Part shown: piece after piece, positions 15,096 to 24,414 of the stretch
Layout of the letters: each line of letters begins with the position of its first letter
Position numbering within the stretch: the first letter of the stretch is position 1
DNA from: Chloroflexi bacterium SZAS-1
GTDB taxonomy: Bacteria > Chloroflexota > Chloroflexia > Chloroflexales > Roseiflexaceae
Direction: 5' to 3'
DNA length: 41,637 bases
NCBI GenBank assembly: GCA_018266315.1
Contig: JAFEAS010000034.1
Span: 9,003 to 50,639 of the forward strand
Made by a program: the position numbers and the translations under genes
Notes under the pieces: model-generated
Told to the model about the DNA's origin: nothing
The model's input: the letters and a program-made list of their open reading frames with translations, nothing else
Database searches by the model: none

Positions 15096-17045
15096 GTGCA
15101 TAATGTCCAGCACAATTCTTCATGGGCTAAATCCACCCGGCATCGGCCACAGGTGCTTGATCTGGCGCGTACTGCCTGGGCCAGCGTATGGTTCGATGGG
15201 GTGCTAGCAGCCGGGCTGGTGCTGGGGGGCTTGTGGCTCTATATTGCTACCCTCCTGCCAGGATTAGGCAGCCGCGATACTGCCGAGCTTCAGTGGGTGG
15301 TGCCAACATTAAGTCTCGCGCATCCCACTGGCTACCCGCTGTATACCCTGCTGGGCTGGTTGTGGTGCCAGCTCCCTTTTGGGGGCACACCGGCCTGGCG
15401 CATGAACCTGTTTTCGGCGGTAGCAGCAGCAGCTACCCTTGGCGTGATGTATGGTGTTGCTCGAGCACTAGGGCAGCGGCGCGCAGTTGCGGTAGCAGCC
15501 ATTCTGACGTTGGCAGTATCGCAGGCGTTTTGGTCGCAGGCAACCATTGCAGAAGTGTATGCACTGGCGGCGCTGTTGCAGGCATTACTATTACTGGCAT
15601 TGCTGCACTGGCGTTCAGGCGCGTGGCCGCTCTGGCCGGTGGGTTTGTTCCTGGGCCTGGCGATGGCGCATCATCGCTCGGTGGTGCTGCTTTTGCCGGG
15701 TGGGCTGTTATTTATAGCGCTTCACATTGCCCAAAGCCGCCGGTTTCGTGCACGTATCCGTTCAGGCATTTCTGGCAAAGCAGTGGGTGCGGCACTGCTC
15801 ACCTTGGCTGCGCCATTGCTGCTCTATAGCTATGTGCCGCTACGTGCCCCGGCCTGGATGCAGAGCTGGCAGCAGGTGTTCGATCATATAATAGGCGCGT
15901 CGCTCACAAGCACATGGCTGAACCCGGCCCGATTGCGCACTGATGGCTGGGCGCGCGTGCTTAGCCTGTTCAGCCAGTTTGTATGGCCGCAGTTTTTGCC
16001 CGCTGGCGCAATTATGGCACTGCTTGGCGCTGTTGCGCTGTTGCGCCGCGATCGCGCGGTAGCCGCCCTGGTGGTGGTGAGCTACGGCCTGGTGTTTGTG
16101 TTCTGCGCGGCGTACTATGTGGCCGATATTGAGGTATTTTTCATTCCAGCCCACCAGCTAGCGGCGCTTTTGATTGGTGAAGGGGTGCTGCTGCTACTCG
16201 CAGTAGTGCAAGCGACGCAGCAGGCGCGCTGGTGGCGCAAGCTTGCTGGAACCTGGCAGCGTGCTGGTGCAGATTTCCTGATAATGCTGGCAATGTTTAT
16301 TCTCCCGGCATTTTTGCTACGGCATAATCTGCCGCTTGTGCGGGCGCTGAATACCACGGGCGATGAGCAAATTGCGCGTGAGATTATGGCCCAGCCGCTA
16401 CCCAGCGGCGCGCTTATTATCGGTGATTGGTACGCCAATGAAGGGCCGCATTATCTTCAGGTGATTGAGCACCAGCGCCCCGATGTGCAGATTGGTAGTG
16501 CGGTTGGCCGCGCCGAGATTCTCGCTGCGCTGCAGCACGGGCGCACCGTATATCTCGCCGCGCCCGACCTGAGCCTGGGCCTGGTGCAGGTGCCCGAAGG
16601 TCGCCTCTGGCGGGTTGTGAATGAACCGCTGGTTGCTCGTACAAACACGCAGTTCGAATGGCAAGCAGGGATTATGCTCACTGGGTATACGCTGGAGCCG
16701 GGCAGCCATCGCCCAGGTGCCGCTGTGCCCGTGCTGCTTGAGTGGGAAGCGCGCGCCCGACCCAACCAGACCTACTGGTTTTTTGTGCATTTGGTTGGCC
16801 CAGATGGGCATATCTGGGGGCAGGTCGATCTGCCGCCAACCCAGCTGCCGACCGAGCGCTGGCAGCCTGGTGCGCGCTATGCCGATCTGGTATCGCCTGT
16901 GCTGAAGGCCGATACCCCACCCGGCACCTACCATGTGACGCTTGGCTGGTATGCCTACCCATCGATGCAGCGCCTGTCGCTCGCAAAGGCGTCGGCAGAC
17001 TACATAACCCTGGGCGACATTGAGGTAGGCTACCGCGCTCGGTAG
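15096..17045 (+). CDS. DUF2723-family polytopic membrane protein (putative glycosyltransferase)
   Basis: A 649-residue protein with about 10-11 hydrophobic segments between residues 35 and 420. The N-terminal loop GSRDTAELQWVVPTLSLAHPTGYPLYTLLG (about 60-90), with an acidic pair after the first helix and a His-Pro, is the DUF2723 signature; this family resembles protein O-mannosyltransferase-type GT-C enzymes using lipid-linked sugars. The C-terminal part (about 430-645) is extracytoplasmic and ends in a beta-sandwich-like domain (VPVLLEWEARARPNQTYWFFVHLVG). GTG 15096 is the start used, with a weak site. It is 47 bases after the YetF gene on the same strand. Substrate unknown. Confidence 0.82.
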   Translation: MHNVQHNSSWAKSTRHRPQVLDLARTAWASVWFDGVLAAGLVLGGLWLYIATLLPGLGSRDTAELQWVVPTLSLAHPTGYPLYTLLGWLWCQLPFGGTPAWRMNLFSAVAAAATLGVMYGVARALGQRRAVAVAAILTLAVSQAFWSQATIAEVYALAALLQALLLLALLHWRSGAWPLWPVGLFLGLAMAHHRSVVLLLPGGLLFIALHIAQSRRFRARIRSGISGKAVGAALLTLAAPLLLYSYVPLRAPAWMQSWQQVFDHIIGASLTSTWLNPARLRTDGWARVLSLFSQFVWPQFLPAGAIMALLGAVALLRRDRAVAALVVVSYGLVFVFCAAYYVADIEVFFIPAHQLAALLIGEGVLLLLAVVQATQQARWWRKLAGTWQRAGADFLIMLAMFILPAFLLRHNLPLVRALNTTGDEQIAREIMAQPLPSGALIIGDWYANEGPHYLQVIEHQRPDVQIGSAVGRAEILAALQHGRTVYLAAPDLSLGLVQVPEGRLWRVVNEPLVARTNTQFEWQAGIMLTGYTLEPGSHRPGAAVPVLLEWEARARPNQTYWFFVHLVGPDGHIWGQVDLPPTQLPTERWQPGARYADLVSPVLKADTPPGTYHVTLGWYAYPSMQRLSLAKASADYITLGDIEVGYRAR

Positions 17046-17056
17046 CGTGTGCCATG

Positions 17057-17944
17057 CTATTCGATTGCGAATTTCCATGCGGGTACAGGCGGCGGCGGTG
17101 TATCAATGAGTGTGCGCGCCGTCTGTACATACGCCGATGCGCGGTGGACATAATCGCTGGCGGTGGCATTTTTTCGCAGCTCGCTAGGCGAAACGATACC
17201 TTGATTATGCCAGGCTGCCAGCGCACGCCATGTTACTACGACGCCTTCAACTTTGGCGCGGTACAGGCCGCGTTCGAGGTTCGCTGCGAGATATTCGACA
17301 GCCAGCTCGGGGGTGGCAATTTCGTGGCTCACCGCCGCATACAGCTCCTGGGTTGTGTCGTATGTATGAACATCGATTGTGCTGCCATAAACCTCTAATG
17401 GTACCGTCATCATCGCGGTGCTGTGGGGTAGCGGCACCTGGCCGCGCAGAATCTGTACCGCAACCGAAGGGCGAATATTGGCGGGCCACACACTCAGATC
17501 GCTCATGCCAGTTTGGTTGGTTTCGCGCTGTAACCCTTCATAGATCGGCGTTATCAGCTGTACCGGGGTAACGCGCTCTTCAAACCAGCCGAAATGCTCG
17601 TTATACATCAGCTGAGCAATCAGCACGGCGAAATCGTGATTGTTCATCCCCGAAAGATCGGGGTGGTTGTGGCGGGCGGCGGCGGCTAAAATCGCCGGGC
17701 GCAGATCGCGCATCTGGCGGGCGAATTCGGGGCGAACATACGGCACGATCGCCGGTGCGGGGATGCGTCGATCTGAGGTGCGCCATTGCTGCTCGGCGAT
17801 AGCGCGATAGGGGCCACGCTCAAACATATCGAGCGGCGGGCGCAGGTGGCTGTCGGCGGCATCGACGCGCCAATGATTGAAGAATATGAGCGGCATGCAC
17901 ACACAAAGTGCCGCGCAAAGTAATATCAGTAAACGGCGCTTCAC
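17057..17944 (-). CDS. Exported protein of unknown function, possibly lysozyme-like
   Basis: About 295 residues with an N-terminal signal or anchor helix (KRRLLILLCAALCVCMPLIFF). The mature part is mostly alpha-helical with aromatic patches (FAVLIAQLMYNEHFGWFEERV around 125-145, EYLAANLERGLYRAKV and TWRALAAWHNQG near 225-255). This recalls transglycosylase or lysozyme-type folds in which a Glu sits in a helix, but no clear catalytic motif is present and I do not claim a family. The start is GTG 17944: GGAGG sits six bases before it, whereas an in-frame ATG at 17971 has no such site. It converges on the DUF2723 gene with 11 bases between stops and no terminator. Confidence 0.65.
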   Translation of the reverse strand: MKRRLLILLCAALCVCMPLIFFNHWRVDAADSHLRPPLDMFERGPYRAIAEQQWRTSDRRIPAPAIVPYVRPEFARQMRDLRPAILAAAARHNHPDLSGMNNHDFAVLIAQLMYNEHFGWFEERVTPVQLITPIYEGLQRETNQTGMSDLSVWPANIRPSVAVQILRGQVPLPHSTAMMTVPLEVYGSTIDVHTYDTTQELYAAVSHEIATPELAVEYLAANLERGLYRAKVEGVVVTWRALAAWHNQGIVSPSELRKNATASDYVHRASAYVQTARTLIDTPPPPVPAWKFAIE

Positions 17945-18208
17945 CGTATTCCTCCAGAATTCTATCGCCATTGATAGTGCTATGCGTAGTCATTGCAGTG
18001 TTTCTACATCTGTGCCGGGCCTGTATGTGGGGCCTCAGCTGCGGCGAATCAATAGAACGAGCACGCTATGCGCTCGTGAAGCCACTGCCAGTATACACGC
18101 AGCGACTATTTCGGCAACCCTCCACAGGCGGATTATGCGTCTGAATCGATGCTGCGTGCTCCACGCCCCCGCTTTAACGACGCGCTAGCGCCCTAGCTTG
18201 TTGCACTG

Positions 18209-18244
18209 TGGTATAATGCCCACAGTACGGGCGCACCCCGTACT
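18209..18244 (+). promoter_or_regulatory. Extended -10 promoter with adjacent hairpin, upstream of the DUF512 gene
   Basis: TGGTATAAT (18209-18217) is an extended -10 element. Immediately after it, AGTACGGG / CCCGTACT (18224-18231 and 18237-18244) is a perfect 8-bp inverted repeat at the likely transcription start, a possible operator or 5' stabilising hairpin. Confidence 0.55.
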
Positions 18245-18279
18245 TGATGATTCTTACACGAAAGTATGTACCATAGCAG

Positions 18280-19800
18280 ATGGAATACCAGCCAGATCTG
18301 AAACATATAACGGGCGATGGCGGCACAATTGTCGCAATTCGCCCCGGGAGTATTGCCGACGAGCTTGGTATTTTGCCAGGCGATGCTGTTGTAGCCGTTG
18401 GCGATCTGATCCTGCGCGATGTTATCGATTATCGCTTTGCAATGGCCGAGGAGCGAATCGAGTTACATGTCCGTCGCGGCGATACAGAGACGATCTATGA
18501 GATCGAAAAAGACCCAGACGAGGATATTGGGATTGATTTTGTCGAGCCACTGTTCGACCGCCTGCGCACTTGCAATAACAAGTGCCCCTTTTGTTTCCTT
18601 ACGCAGATGCCCAAGGGGATGCGTAAATCGCTTTATCTAAAAGACGATGATTACCGGCTGGGGTTCCTGTACGGCAATTTTGTCACGCTCACCAACCTCA
18701 CCGATGCCGATTGGCAGCGCATTGAGGAACAGCACCTCAGCCCGATGTATGTGTCGATTCATGCGACCGACCGGGCGCTGCGCGCGGTGCTGCTGGGCAA
18801 GGCCGATGTGCCCGATGTGCTGCACCAGATCCGCCGTTTTGGCGAGCTAGGCATTGAGGTGCATACCCAGATTGTTGCGTTGCCAGGCATCAACGATGCC
18901 GAAGTGCTGCATCAGAGCATTCGCGATCTGGCCGCGCTCTACCCAATTGTGCAGACAATTGCCGTAGTGCCGGTGGGCCTTACCAAGTATCGTTTTGAAG
19001 GTAAGCGCCCGCAGAGTATTCGGGCGGCCATTCATGTTCACGAAACGCCAGAGTGGATCGATACCAATTGGGAACGCCAGCCGCTGTGGGATGCGACGAT
19101 GGGGCAGGAAATCACGCTGCAATCGCCAGCCGCGCATTTAGGGTATTGTGCGCGCCAGATCGTGGCGACCGACGTACCGATGCGCTGCTTTCATCCCGAT
19201 GAGGCTGCGCGTGTCATTGATTTGATTACGCCATACCAGCAGCGCTATCAGCAAGAACTTGGCATTCGCCTGGTTTATCCTTCCGATGAGTTTTATTTGC
19301 TGAGTGGCCGCGATATGCCCGCCGCCGATGCCTATGATGGCATGCCGCAATATTCTAATGGCGTGGGCATGACTCGCGATTTCATCGATGGATGGGCCAA
19401 AGCTCAGCGCCGCTTGCCTGCGCGCCTGCCTATACCCACCACCTTGACTCTGGCATGTGGCACCCTCATTGCACCAGTGTTGCAGCGGGTTGTGGAACGG
19501 CTGAATCGCATCGAAAACTTGCACGTTATGCTGCTGCCAATCGTGAATCAGTTTTTCGGCGATATGGTCACCGTATCGGGCCTGCTGATGGGCCAGGATG
19601 TCGTTGCCGCGCTCAAAGCGGCGGGCACACAGCGCGCGCTACTGCCGCGCGTGATGTTCGATCATACCGGCACCCGCACGCTCGACGAGTACACGGTTGA
19701 ACGCATCGCCGCTGAGTCGGGGGCTACGGTTGTGCTGGCTGGCGAGCCCGACGAAGTGGTGCGCTATGTGCGCGCGCTGGCGCGCAGTGCTGAGCGTTAA
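18280..19800 (+). CDS. DUF512/PDZ-like iron-sulfur (radical-SAM-type) protein
   Basis: A 506-residue protein with an N-terminal PDZ-like domain (about 10-80, GGTIVAIRPGSIADELGILPGDAVVAVGD). The segment RTCNNKCPFCFLTQMPKGMR (about 96-115) is the CxxxCxFC-type cluster-binding motif of radical SAM enzymes, and residues to about 280 carry the barrel (LGFLYGNFVTLTNLT, PMYVSIHATD). The C-terminal DUF512 domain includes PSDEFYLLSG and LLPIVNQFFGDMVTVSGLLMG. The cognate reaction is unknown. In other bacteria this gene commonly sits next to der; here a signalling gene lies between them. The ribosome binding site is poor. Confidence 0.88.
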   Translation: MEYQPDLKHITGDGGTIVAIRPGSIADELGILPGDAVVAVGDLILRDVIDYRFAMAEERIELHVRRGDTETIYEIEKDPDEDIGIDFVEPLFDRLRTCNNKCPFCFLTQMPKGMRKSLYLKDDDYRLGFLYGNFVTLTNLTDADWQRIEEQHLSPMYVSIHATDRALRAVLLGKADVPDVLHQIRRFGELGIEVHTQIVALPGINDAEVLHQSIRDLAALYPIVQTIAVVPVGLTKYRFEGKRPQSIRAAIHVHETPEWIDTNWERQPLWDATMGQEITLQSPAAHLGYCARQIVATDVPMRCFHPDEAARVIDLITPYQQRYQQELGIRLVYPSDEFYLLSGRDMPAADAYDGMPQYSNGVGMTRDFIDGWAKAQRRLPARLPIPTTLTLACGTLIAPVLQRVVERLNRIENLHVMLLPIVNQFFGDMVTVSGLLMGQDVVAALKAAGTQRALLPRVMFDHTGTRTLDEYTVERIAAESGATVVLAGEPDEVVRYVRALARSAER

Positions 19801-19888
19801 CCCGTTGCCCGATTGCAGCCAAGCATTTGGAAATTCAATTTGCAACCTCATAGCCCAACACGTTGAACTACGAATGAGGGGGTGTGGC

Positions 19889-21619
19889 GTGAAACGCGAA
19901 ATCAGCAGCCCACCGTATCAACGCATGATTGATACCCTTCGCCGCGCAAACGCGATTGCTGCTAACCACGAGCTTGATGCGCTGCTTGAGCAGATGGTAG
20001 ATCTCTTCATTGATGTTGTGAATGCTGAAGCCGGTTCGCTCTACCTCTACGATGCCGATACCGATGAGCTGGTGTTCAAAGTGGTGAAGGGCGATGCACG
20101 TAGCCAAGGCTTGGTGGGCCAGCGTTTCCCGGCCACTCGCGGTATTGCTGGCGCGGCCCTGCGTGAGCAGCGCCCGATTTTCATTGACAATGTTGAAGCC
20201 GATCAGCGGTGGGAGCGCACTCTGGGCGAGCTGTCATCGTTACATTTGCGCACGGTCTACTGCTTACCGCTGGTATTGCGCGAGCAGGCGATCGGTGTGG
20301 TGCAGGTATTTAACCTTTCATCGAGCGCCGTTGATGAGGAAGGTGAACTAGCCCTCCTGCACGATCTCGCTGACCGAATGGCGAGCGAAATCGAAAAGGC
20401 CCGCTTGCTCGAACAGGCTACCTCGCGCCAACGCCGCCTCAATGCGCTCGTCGATATTATTTCACGTCTCACCACCACCCTCGACCGGCAAGAGGTGCTT
20501 TCGCGGATCATGGATCACGCGCGCGACCTGCTTGAAGTCGAAGCGACCTCGGTATGGGAGCTGGACGAGCAACATGATCCGCCGTTATTGCGCTTGCATG
20601 TGGCTACGGGCGATCGCGGCGAAAAGCTTAAAGCGCTTACGCTACGCCTCGGCGAGGGGATTATTGGTCAGGTGGTGCAGACGGGCGAGCGCATGCTCGT
20701 AGAGGATGTAAGTAAAGCCTCTCAGCATTATAAGCAGGCCGATCAGCAGAGCGGCTTTGTCACACGCTCGATCCTCTGCGTGCCCTTGCGCGCCCCCGGC
20801 ATCGAGCTTGGCCCCGAGCGCGGCGAGCTGAATGCCAGCACGATTGGCGGCGCGCAGGCACTGAACAAGCGTAATGGCGGTGTCTTTACCCAGGATGATA
20901 TTCAGCTGTTCGAGACGCTGGCAAGCCAGGCGGCTACCGTGCTCCAGGTTGCGCGCCTCAACGAAGACACCTACCGGCTCTTTATGGGCGTAATCAAGGT
21001 GGTTGCCGGTGCCATCGATGCGAAAGACCCATACACGCAGGGCCATTCGCAGCGTGTATCGGAGTTTGCGGTGGCGATTGCCAGCGAGCTTGGGCTATCG
21101 CGCAAGGCCATTAGCCATGTGCGCATTGGCGGTATTTTGCACGATGTTGGAAAGATCGGCGTGCCCGATTCGATTTTGAACAAAAGCGGTGGGCTGAGCC
21201 CCGAAGAATTCGAAGAGGTGAAGAAGCATCCCGAGCGCGGCTATGATATTATGCGCCAGGAAGAGCTGCGCTGGTTACTGCGCGAAGAGCTGCCTGCCCT
21301 GTTGCAGCACCACGAGCGCGAGGATGGCAGCGGCTACCCGAACCGTTTGACCGCCGATAAGATAAGTTTGATTGGCAAAATTGTACATGTAGCCGACGTA
21401 TTCGATGCGCTCACCAGCGACCGGCCCTACCATGACGGGCGCACGCCTGACGTTGCCATTAGTATTTTGCAAAGCGGTATAGGCACCGAGTTCGATGCGG
21501 AATGTGTGGCCGCATTGCTCAGTGCGCGGGCAAAAGGCCAGGTACAAACCCAGCGCGAGCGTGCTGGGCTATGCATACCTTCCGATGAAACCAGTATTCC
21601 CATAGGGAACGATAGGTAA
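19889..21619 (+). CDS. GAF-GAF-HD-GYP protein (c-di-GMP phosphodiesterase type)
   Basis: About 576 residues: two GAF domains (about 25-175 and 195-360), sensing small ligands or redox, and a C-terminal HD-GYP domain (about 380-550). The catalytic signatures are intact: GHSQRVSEF, GILHDVGKIGVPDSIL and HHEREDGSGYP followed by ISLIGKIVHVADVFDALTSDRPY. The HD-GYP family hydrolyses c-di-GMP to GMP or pGpG, which would oppose the GGDEF protein at 949-1572 if both act in the same cell pool. No membrane segment is seen, so it is cytosolic. The start is GTG 19889, with GAGGGGG six bases upstream; longer frames would overlap the DUF512 gene. It is 12 bases from der. Confidence 0.9.
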   Translation: MKREISSPPYQRMIDTLRRANAIAANHELDALLEQMVDLFIDVVNAEAGSLYLYDADTDELVFKVVKGDARSQGLVGQRFPATRGIAGAALREQRPIFIDNVEADQRWERTLGELSSLHLRTVYCLPLVLREQAIGVVQVFNLSSSAVDEEGELALLHDLADRMASEIEKARLLEQATSRQRRLNALVDIISRLTTTLDRQEVLSRIMDHARDLLEVEATSVWELDEQHDPPLLRLHVATGDRGEKLKALTLRLGEGIIGQVVQTGERMLVEDVSKASQHYKQADQQSGFVTRSILCVPLRAPGIELGPERGELNASTIGGAQALNKRNGGVFTQDDIQLFETLASQAATVLQVARLNEDTYRLFMGVIKVVAGAIDAKDPYTQGHSQRVSEFAVAIASELGLSRKAISHVRIGGILHDVGKIGVPDSILNKSGGLSPEEFEEVKKHPERGYDIMRQEELRWLLREELPALLQHHEREDGSGYPNRLTADKISLIGKIVHVADVFDALTSDRPYHDGRTPDVAISILQSGIGTEFDAECVAALLSARAKGQVQTQRERAGLCIPSDETSIPIGNDR

Positions 21620-21631
21620 TAAACGAACGAC

Positions 21632-22993
21632 ATGAAACCAATTGTTGCAATCGTTGGCCGCCCAAATGTTGGCAAGTCAACGTTCTTTAATCGCCTGATT
21701 GGCCAGCGCAAAGCCATCGTCGAAGATTTGCCCGGCACGACGCGCGATCGCCTGTATGGCGATACTGACTGGAATGGCCGGGTGTTCACCGTGGTCGATA
21801 CAGCTGGCTTGCTGTTTGAAGAAGAGGATGAATCGGCCCCGCTCACCGAAATCGCGCGCCGCGTGCGTGCCCAGGCCGAGCTAGCTATTGCCGAAGCCGA
21901 TGCGATCATCCTTATGGTCGATGCAGTTGAGGGCCTGACGACTGCCGATAGCGACGTTGCTGAAGTGCTACGGAGCACCTACAAGCCGGTGGTGTTGGCA
22001 GCGAACAAGGCCGATAATAAGGAACGCGCGCTCAATGCAGTCGAGTTCTACGCGCTCAATGTAGGCGAACCGATTCCAATGAGTGCCTACCATGGCATTG
22101 GTACCGGCGACGTACTCGACCGGGTGGCTGAGCTATTGCCGGTAGTTGAGGAAGAGGACGACGATACCGCGGTAAAGGTCGCGATCGTTGGCCGCCCCAA
22201 TGTAGGGAAATCGTCGCTGCTCAACCGGCTGCTTGGCCAGGAACGCAGCGTTGTGAGCGCCGTGCCAGGTACTACGCGCGATAGCATCGACACGCCGCTT
22301 GTATATAACGGCACGAACATCTTGCTTATCGACACGGCTGGCATTCGTCGGCGCGGTAAGATCGAGCGTGGCATTGAGAAATATAGCGTGATGCGGGCGC
22401 TGCGTGCAGTCGAACGCGCCGATGTGGCCCTTTTGCTCATCGACGCTGAGGAAGGCGTGACCGCGCAAGATACCCACGTAGCCGGGATGATCTTAGAGCA
22501 ACTGAAGGGCGTTGCCATCCTGGTTAATAAATGGGATTTAATCGTGAAGGACAATGCCACCTTTAACGCCTTCACCCAGCATGTCCGCGACCAATTCAAC
22601 TTTATTCCCTATGCGCCGTTACTGTTTATTTCGGCGAAAGATGGTCAGCGCGTTGATAAAGTATTGCCATTGGTGCTAGAGATTGCGCAAGAGCGCCAGC
22701 GCCGTATTCCCACATCTGAGCTGAACACACTTCTGCGCGAAGCAACCTACGAGCATCCGCCGACGGCGATCCATAAAGGTGCACATTTGCGTATCTACTA
22801 CGCTACGCAGCCTCAGGTTGCGCCACCCGTGTTCCTGTTCTTTGCGAATAATGCCGAGCAAGTGCACTGGGGATATGGTCGCTACCTCGAAAACTGCATC
22901 CGCGAGAAATATGGCTTTGTCGGCACACCGATTAAAATCGTCTTCCGCAGCCGTGAAGATAAGGACGAAAAAGACAAGAAAAAAGCGCGCTAG
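21632..22993 (+). CDS. der: Ribosome-associated double-domain GTPase Der (EngA)
   Basis: A 453-residue protein with two GTPase domains in tandem and a KH-like C-terminal domain, the arrangement unique to Der. It is essential for 50S ribosome subunit assembly in bacteria. Domain 1 has GRPNVGKSTFFN (P-loop), DTAG and NKAD; domain 2 has GRPNVGKSSLLN, DTAGI and NKWD; both have the TTRD switch motif. The C-terminal part (about 350-445) contains HPPTAIHKGAHLRIYYATQ, the KH-like fold contacting RNA. Length is standard. It is in line with the DUF512 and HD-GYP genes and is followed by a terminator, so it is probably the last gene of that run. Confidence 0.97.
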   Translation: MKPIVAIVGRPNVGKSTFFNRLIGQRKAIVEDLPGTTRDRLYGDTDWNGRVFTVVDTAGLLFEEEDESAPLTEIARRVRAQAELAIAEADAIILMVDAVEGLTTADSDVAEVLRSTYKPVVLAANKADNKERALNAVEFYALNVGEPIPMSAYHGIGTGDVLDRVAELLPVVEEEDDDTAVKVAIVGRPNVGKSSLLNRLLGQERSVVSAVPGTTRDSIDTPLVYNGTNILLIDTAGIRRRGKIERGIEKYSVMRALRAVERADVALLLIDAEEGVTAQDTHVAGMILEQLKGVAILVNKWDLIVKDNATFNAFTQHVRDQFNFIPYAPLLFISAKDGQRVDKVLPLVLEIAQERQRRIPTSELNTLLREATYEHPPTAIHKGAHLRIYYATQPQVAPPVFLFFANNAEQVHWGYGRYLENCIREKYGFVGTPIKIVFRSREDKDEKDKKKAR

Positions 22994-23027
22994 ACTGCCG
23001 TGAGCGCACAATACGCATTCGAAAGCG

Positions 23028-23058
23028 ACGAGGTGGAGGTGTTAAGCCCCCACCTCGT
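23028..23058 (+). terminator. Terminator after der
   Basis: Stem ACGAGGTGG / CCACCTCGT with a 13-base loop, about 35 bases past the der stop, followed by an AT-rich stretch containing TTTT. Confidence 0.75.
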
Positions 23059-23070
23059 TATTACGTTTTA

Positions 23071-23264
23071 CACTTTTGCTTATTTCTTCATGCACTGCTG
23101 TTAAGACTTACTGCCGCCCTTATGACGCCAGTTTCCCCACTTTCAGGAATGTGAGCGCACAAGTGTTTTGCGAAACGCAGTGCATCGATCATGGAGTGCT
23201 ACAATCCAATAGTCCTAGAACACCCATGACCTTTCCTACCGACATTACTATTTACAGATAGGAC
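23071..23264. other. Intergenic stretch without visible gene
   Basis: I see no open frame with a plausible start or motif, no strong hairpin and no recognisable RNA between the der terminator and the next promoter. Confidence 0.5.
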
Positions 23265-23293
23265 TGGACAGCACCGCTTCAGTATGCTATCAT
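23265..23293 (+). promoter_or_regulatory. Sigma-70 promoter upstream of the HTH/AT-hook gene
   Basis: TGGACA (23265-23270), a 17-base spacer and TATCAT (23288-23293). The predicted leader to the ATG at 23374 is about 75 bases. Confidence 0.65.
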
Positions 23294-23373
23294 AATAAAG
23301 CATTACACCTTTTAGCCCGCTGCCCCAGCCTAATGATGGAACGGCGTGTTTTGTGACGGCGAGGAGCGTGTCG

Positions 23374-23661
23374 ATGGATCTCGATCTGGGTAGTAAGCGC
23401 GCCAGAAAGCTGATCCGTGATCATGATCTCACAGAAGATGAGATCTTGCAGATTGTGGCATCGGCACGAATCAATCTGGCCACATTCGATCCTGAATACC
23501 GCACGAATGTGACGCAGATAGCTGAAGATTTGAACAAAAGCCGCCCCACTATTTATGGCTGGGCCGATCGCGCCTTAGCCGCAACCATTCATTCGCTGCG
23601 CAATATTCGCACCGGTCGCCCGCCCAAAGAGCGCGAGCGCGGTAATGGGCTCGAATCGTAA
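23374..23661 (+). CDS. Small HTH protein with AT-hook-like tail
   Basis: A 95-residue basic protein. The middle holds a helix-turn-helix-like segment (NVTQIAEDLNKSRPTIYGWADRALAA, about 50-75), and the C-terminus has RTGRPPKERER, which resembles an AT-hook (GRP core flanked by basic residues) that binds the minor groove of AT-rich DNA. The start is ATG 23374 with GAGGAG eight bases upstream. Similar HTH segments occur in some transposases, but no transposase catalytic part follows. It precedes the roadblock-MglA-DUF4388 genes on the same strand and may regulate them, though an extended -10 promoter lies between them. Confidence 0.75.
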   Translation: MDLDLGSKRARKLIRDHDLTEDEILQIVASARINLATFDPEYRTNVTQIAEDLNKSRPTIYGWADRALAATIHSLRNIRTGRPPKERERGNGLES

Positions 23662-23779
23662 TTCTAATATACTAAAGGCAATCTAGGCAGTAGTGACCTG
23701 GCATGGTGTATAATAACCAGGTGGGCACCTGTTCGCCTAGTCAAACTTATGAGTGTCGGCAGTTACCCAGCGGCCCGTA

Positions 23780-23788
23780 TGCTATAAT
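23780..23788 (+). promoter_or_regulatory. Extended -10 promoter of the roadblock/MglA module
   Basis: TGCTATAAT is an extended -10 element (TG-N-TATAAT), without an obvious -35, about 60 bases before the roadblock gene start. Confidence 0.55.
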
Positions 23789-23848
23789 ATCGCTCTACCA
23801 CTTTAACTGGCCCCAGGGGCTCCAGCCCGCACAACAAGGCAGGACTGC

Positions 23849-24343
23849 ATGGATCCACAGCTTACAAGCCAAATTGTACCCATTGAAGAAATTCGCCAGA
23901 TCGAAGAATGCCTCGCGCGCCTGGTTGAAGATACAAGTGGCAATTATGTGTTGCTGCTCGATAAAAGCGGCCAGGTGATAGCGAGCCAGGGCGACGCTAA
24001 CCGGCAAGACATTACCGCGCTAGGCGCCCTAATCGCGGGTACATTCGCCTCGTCGCGCGAGGTGGCGAAACTGCTGCGCGAAAAAGATTTTCGCAGCATG
24101 TTTACCCAGGGTGTACGCGATAATATCTTCTTAGCGCTGGTTGAAGATCAGTGGATTCTATGCATCATTTTCAATAAGGGCACCCACATTGGGCTTGTGA
24201 AAGTGCTAACCAAGAAAGCCACCGATGCGCTTGCGCAAGTACTTGAGCGCGTGCGCGAAACGCATAAGGCGCGTGAGGATGTGCTTGGCTCATCCTTCCG
24301 CACATCGATGGAAGATACAATCGATCTGCTGTTCCGCGATTAG
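23849..24343 (+). CDS. Roadblock/LC7-domain protein (MglB-like)
   Basis: A 164-residue protein. About 15-130 match the roadblock/LC7 fold: an initial helix (IEEIRQIEECLARLVEDT), strands SGNYVLLLDKSGQVIASQG, the conserved LGALIAGTFASSREVAKLL segment, and DNIFLALVEDQWILCIIFNK. Roadblock proteins such as MglB bind and stimulate MglA-type Ras-like GTPases to set cell polarity. The C-terminal tail (130-164) is helical and charged. The MglA-type GTPase directly follows after 71 bases, supporting a functional pair. AGGA lies close before the ATG. Confidence 0.88.
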   Translation: MDPQLTSQIVPIEEIRQIEECLARLVEDTSGNYVLLLDKSGQVIASQGDANRQDITALGALIAGTFASSREVAKLLREKDFRSMFTQGVRDNIFLALVEDQWILCIIFNKGTHIGLVKVLTKKATDALAQVLERVRETHKAREDVLGSSFRTSMEDTIDLLFRD

Positions 24344-24414
24344 CGGCAGTAGCTGCGCGTTGCGCGTTGTATGCGTAAACCGCAGCATAAATATATGGGT
24401 ATGCGAGAGGATCT

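Noticed and set aside
18320..18335. GGCAC-ATTG-TCGC sequence resembling a sigma-54 promoter
   Set aside because: It lies inside the DUF512 coding sequence and is not near any gene start on the same strand.
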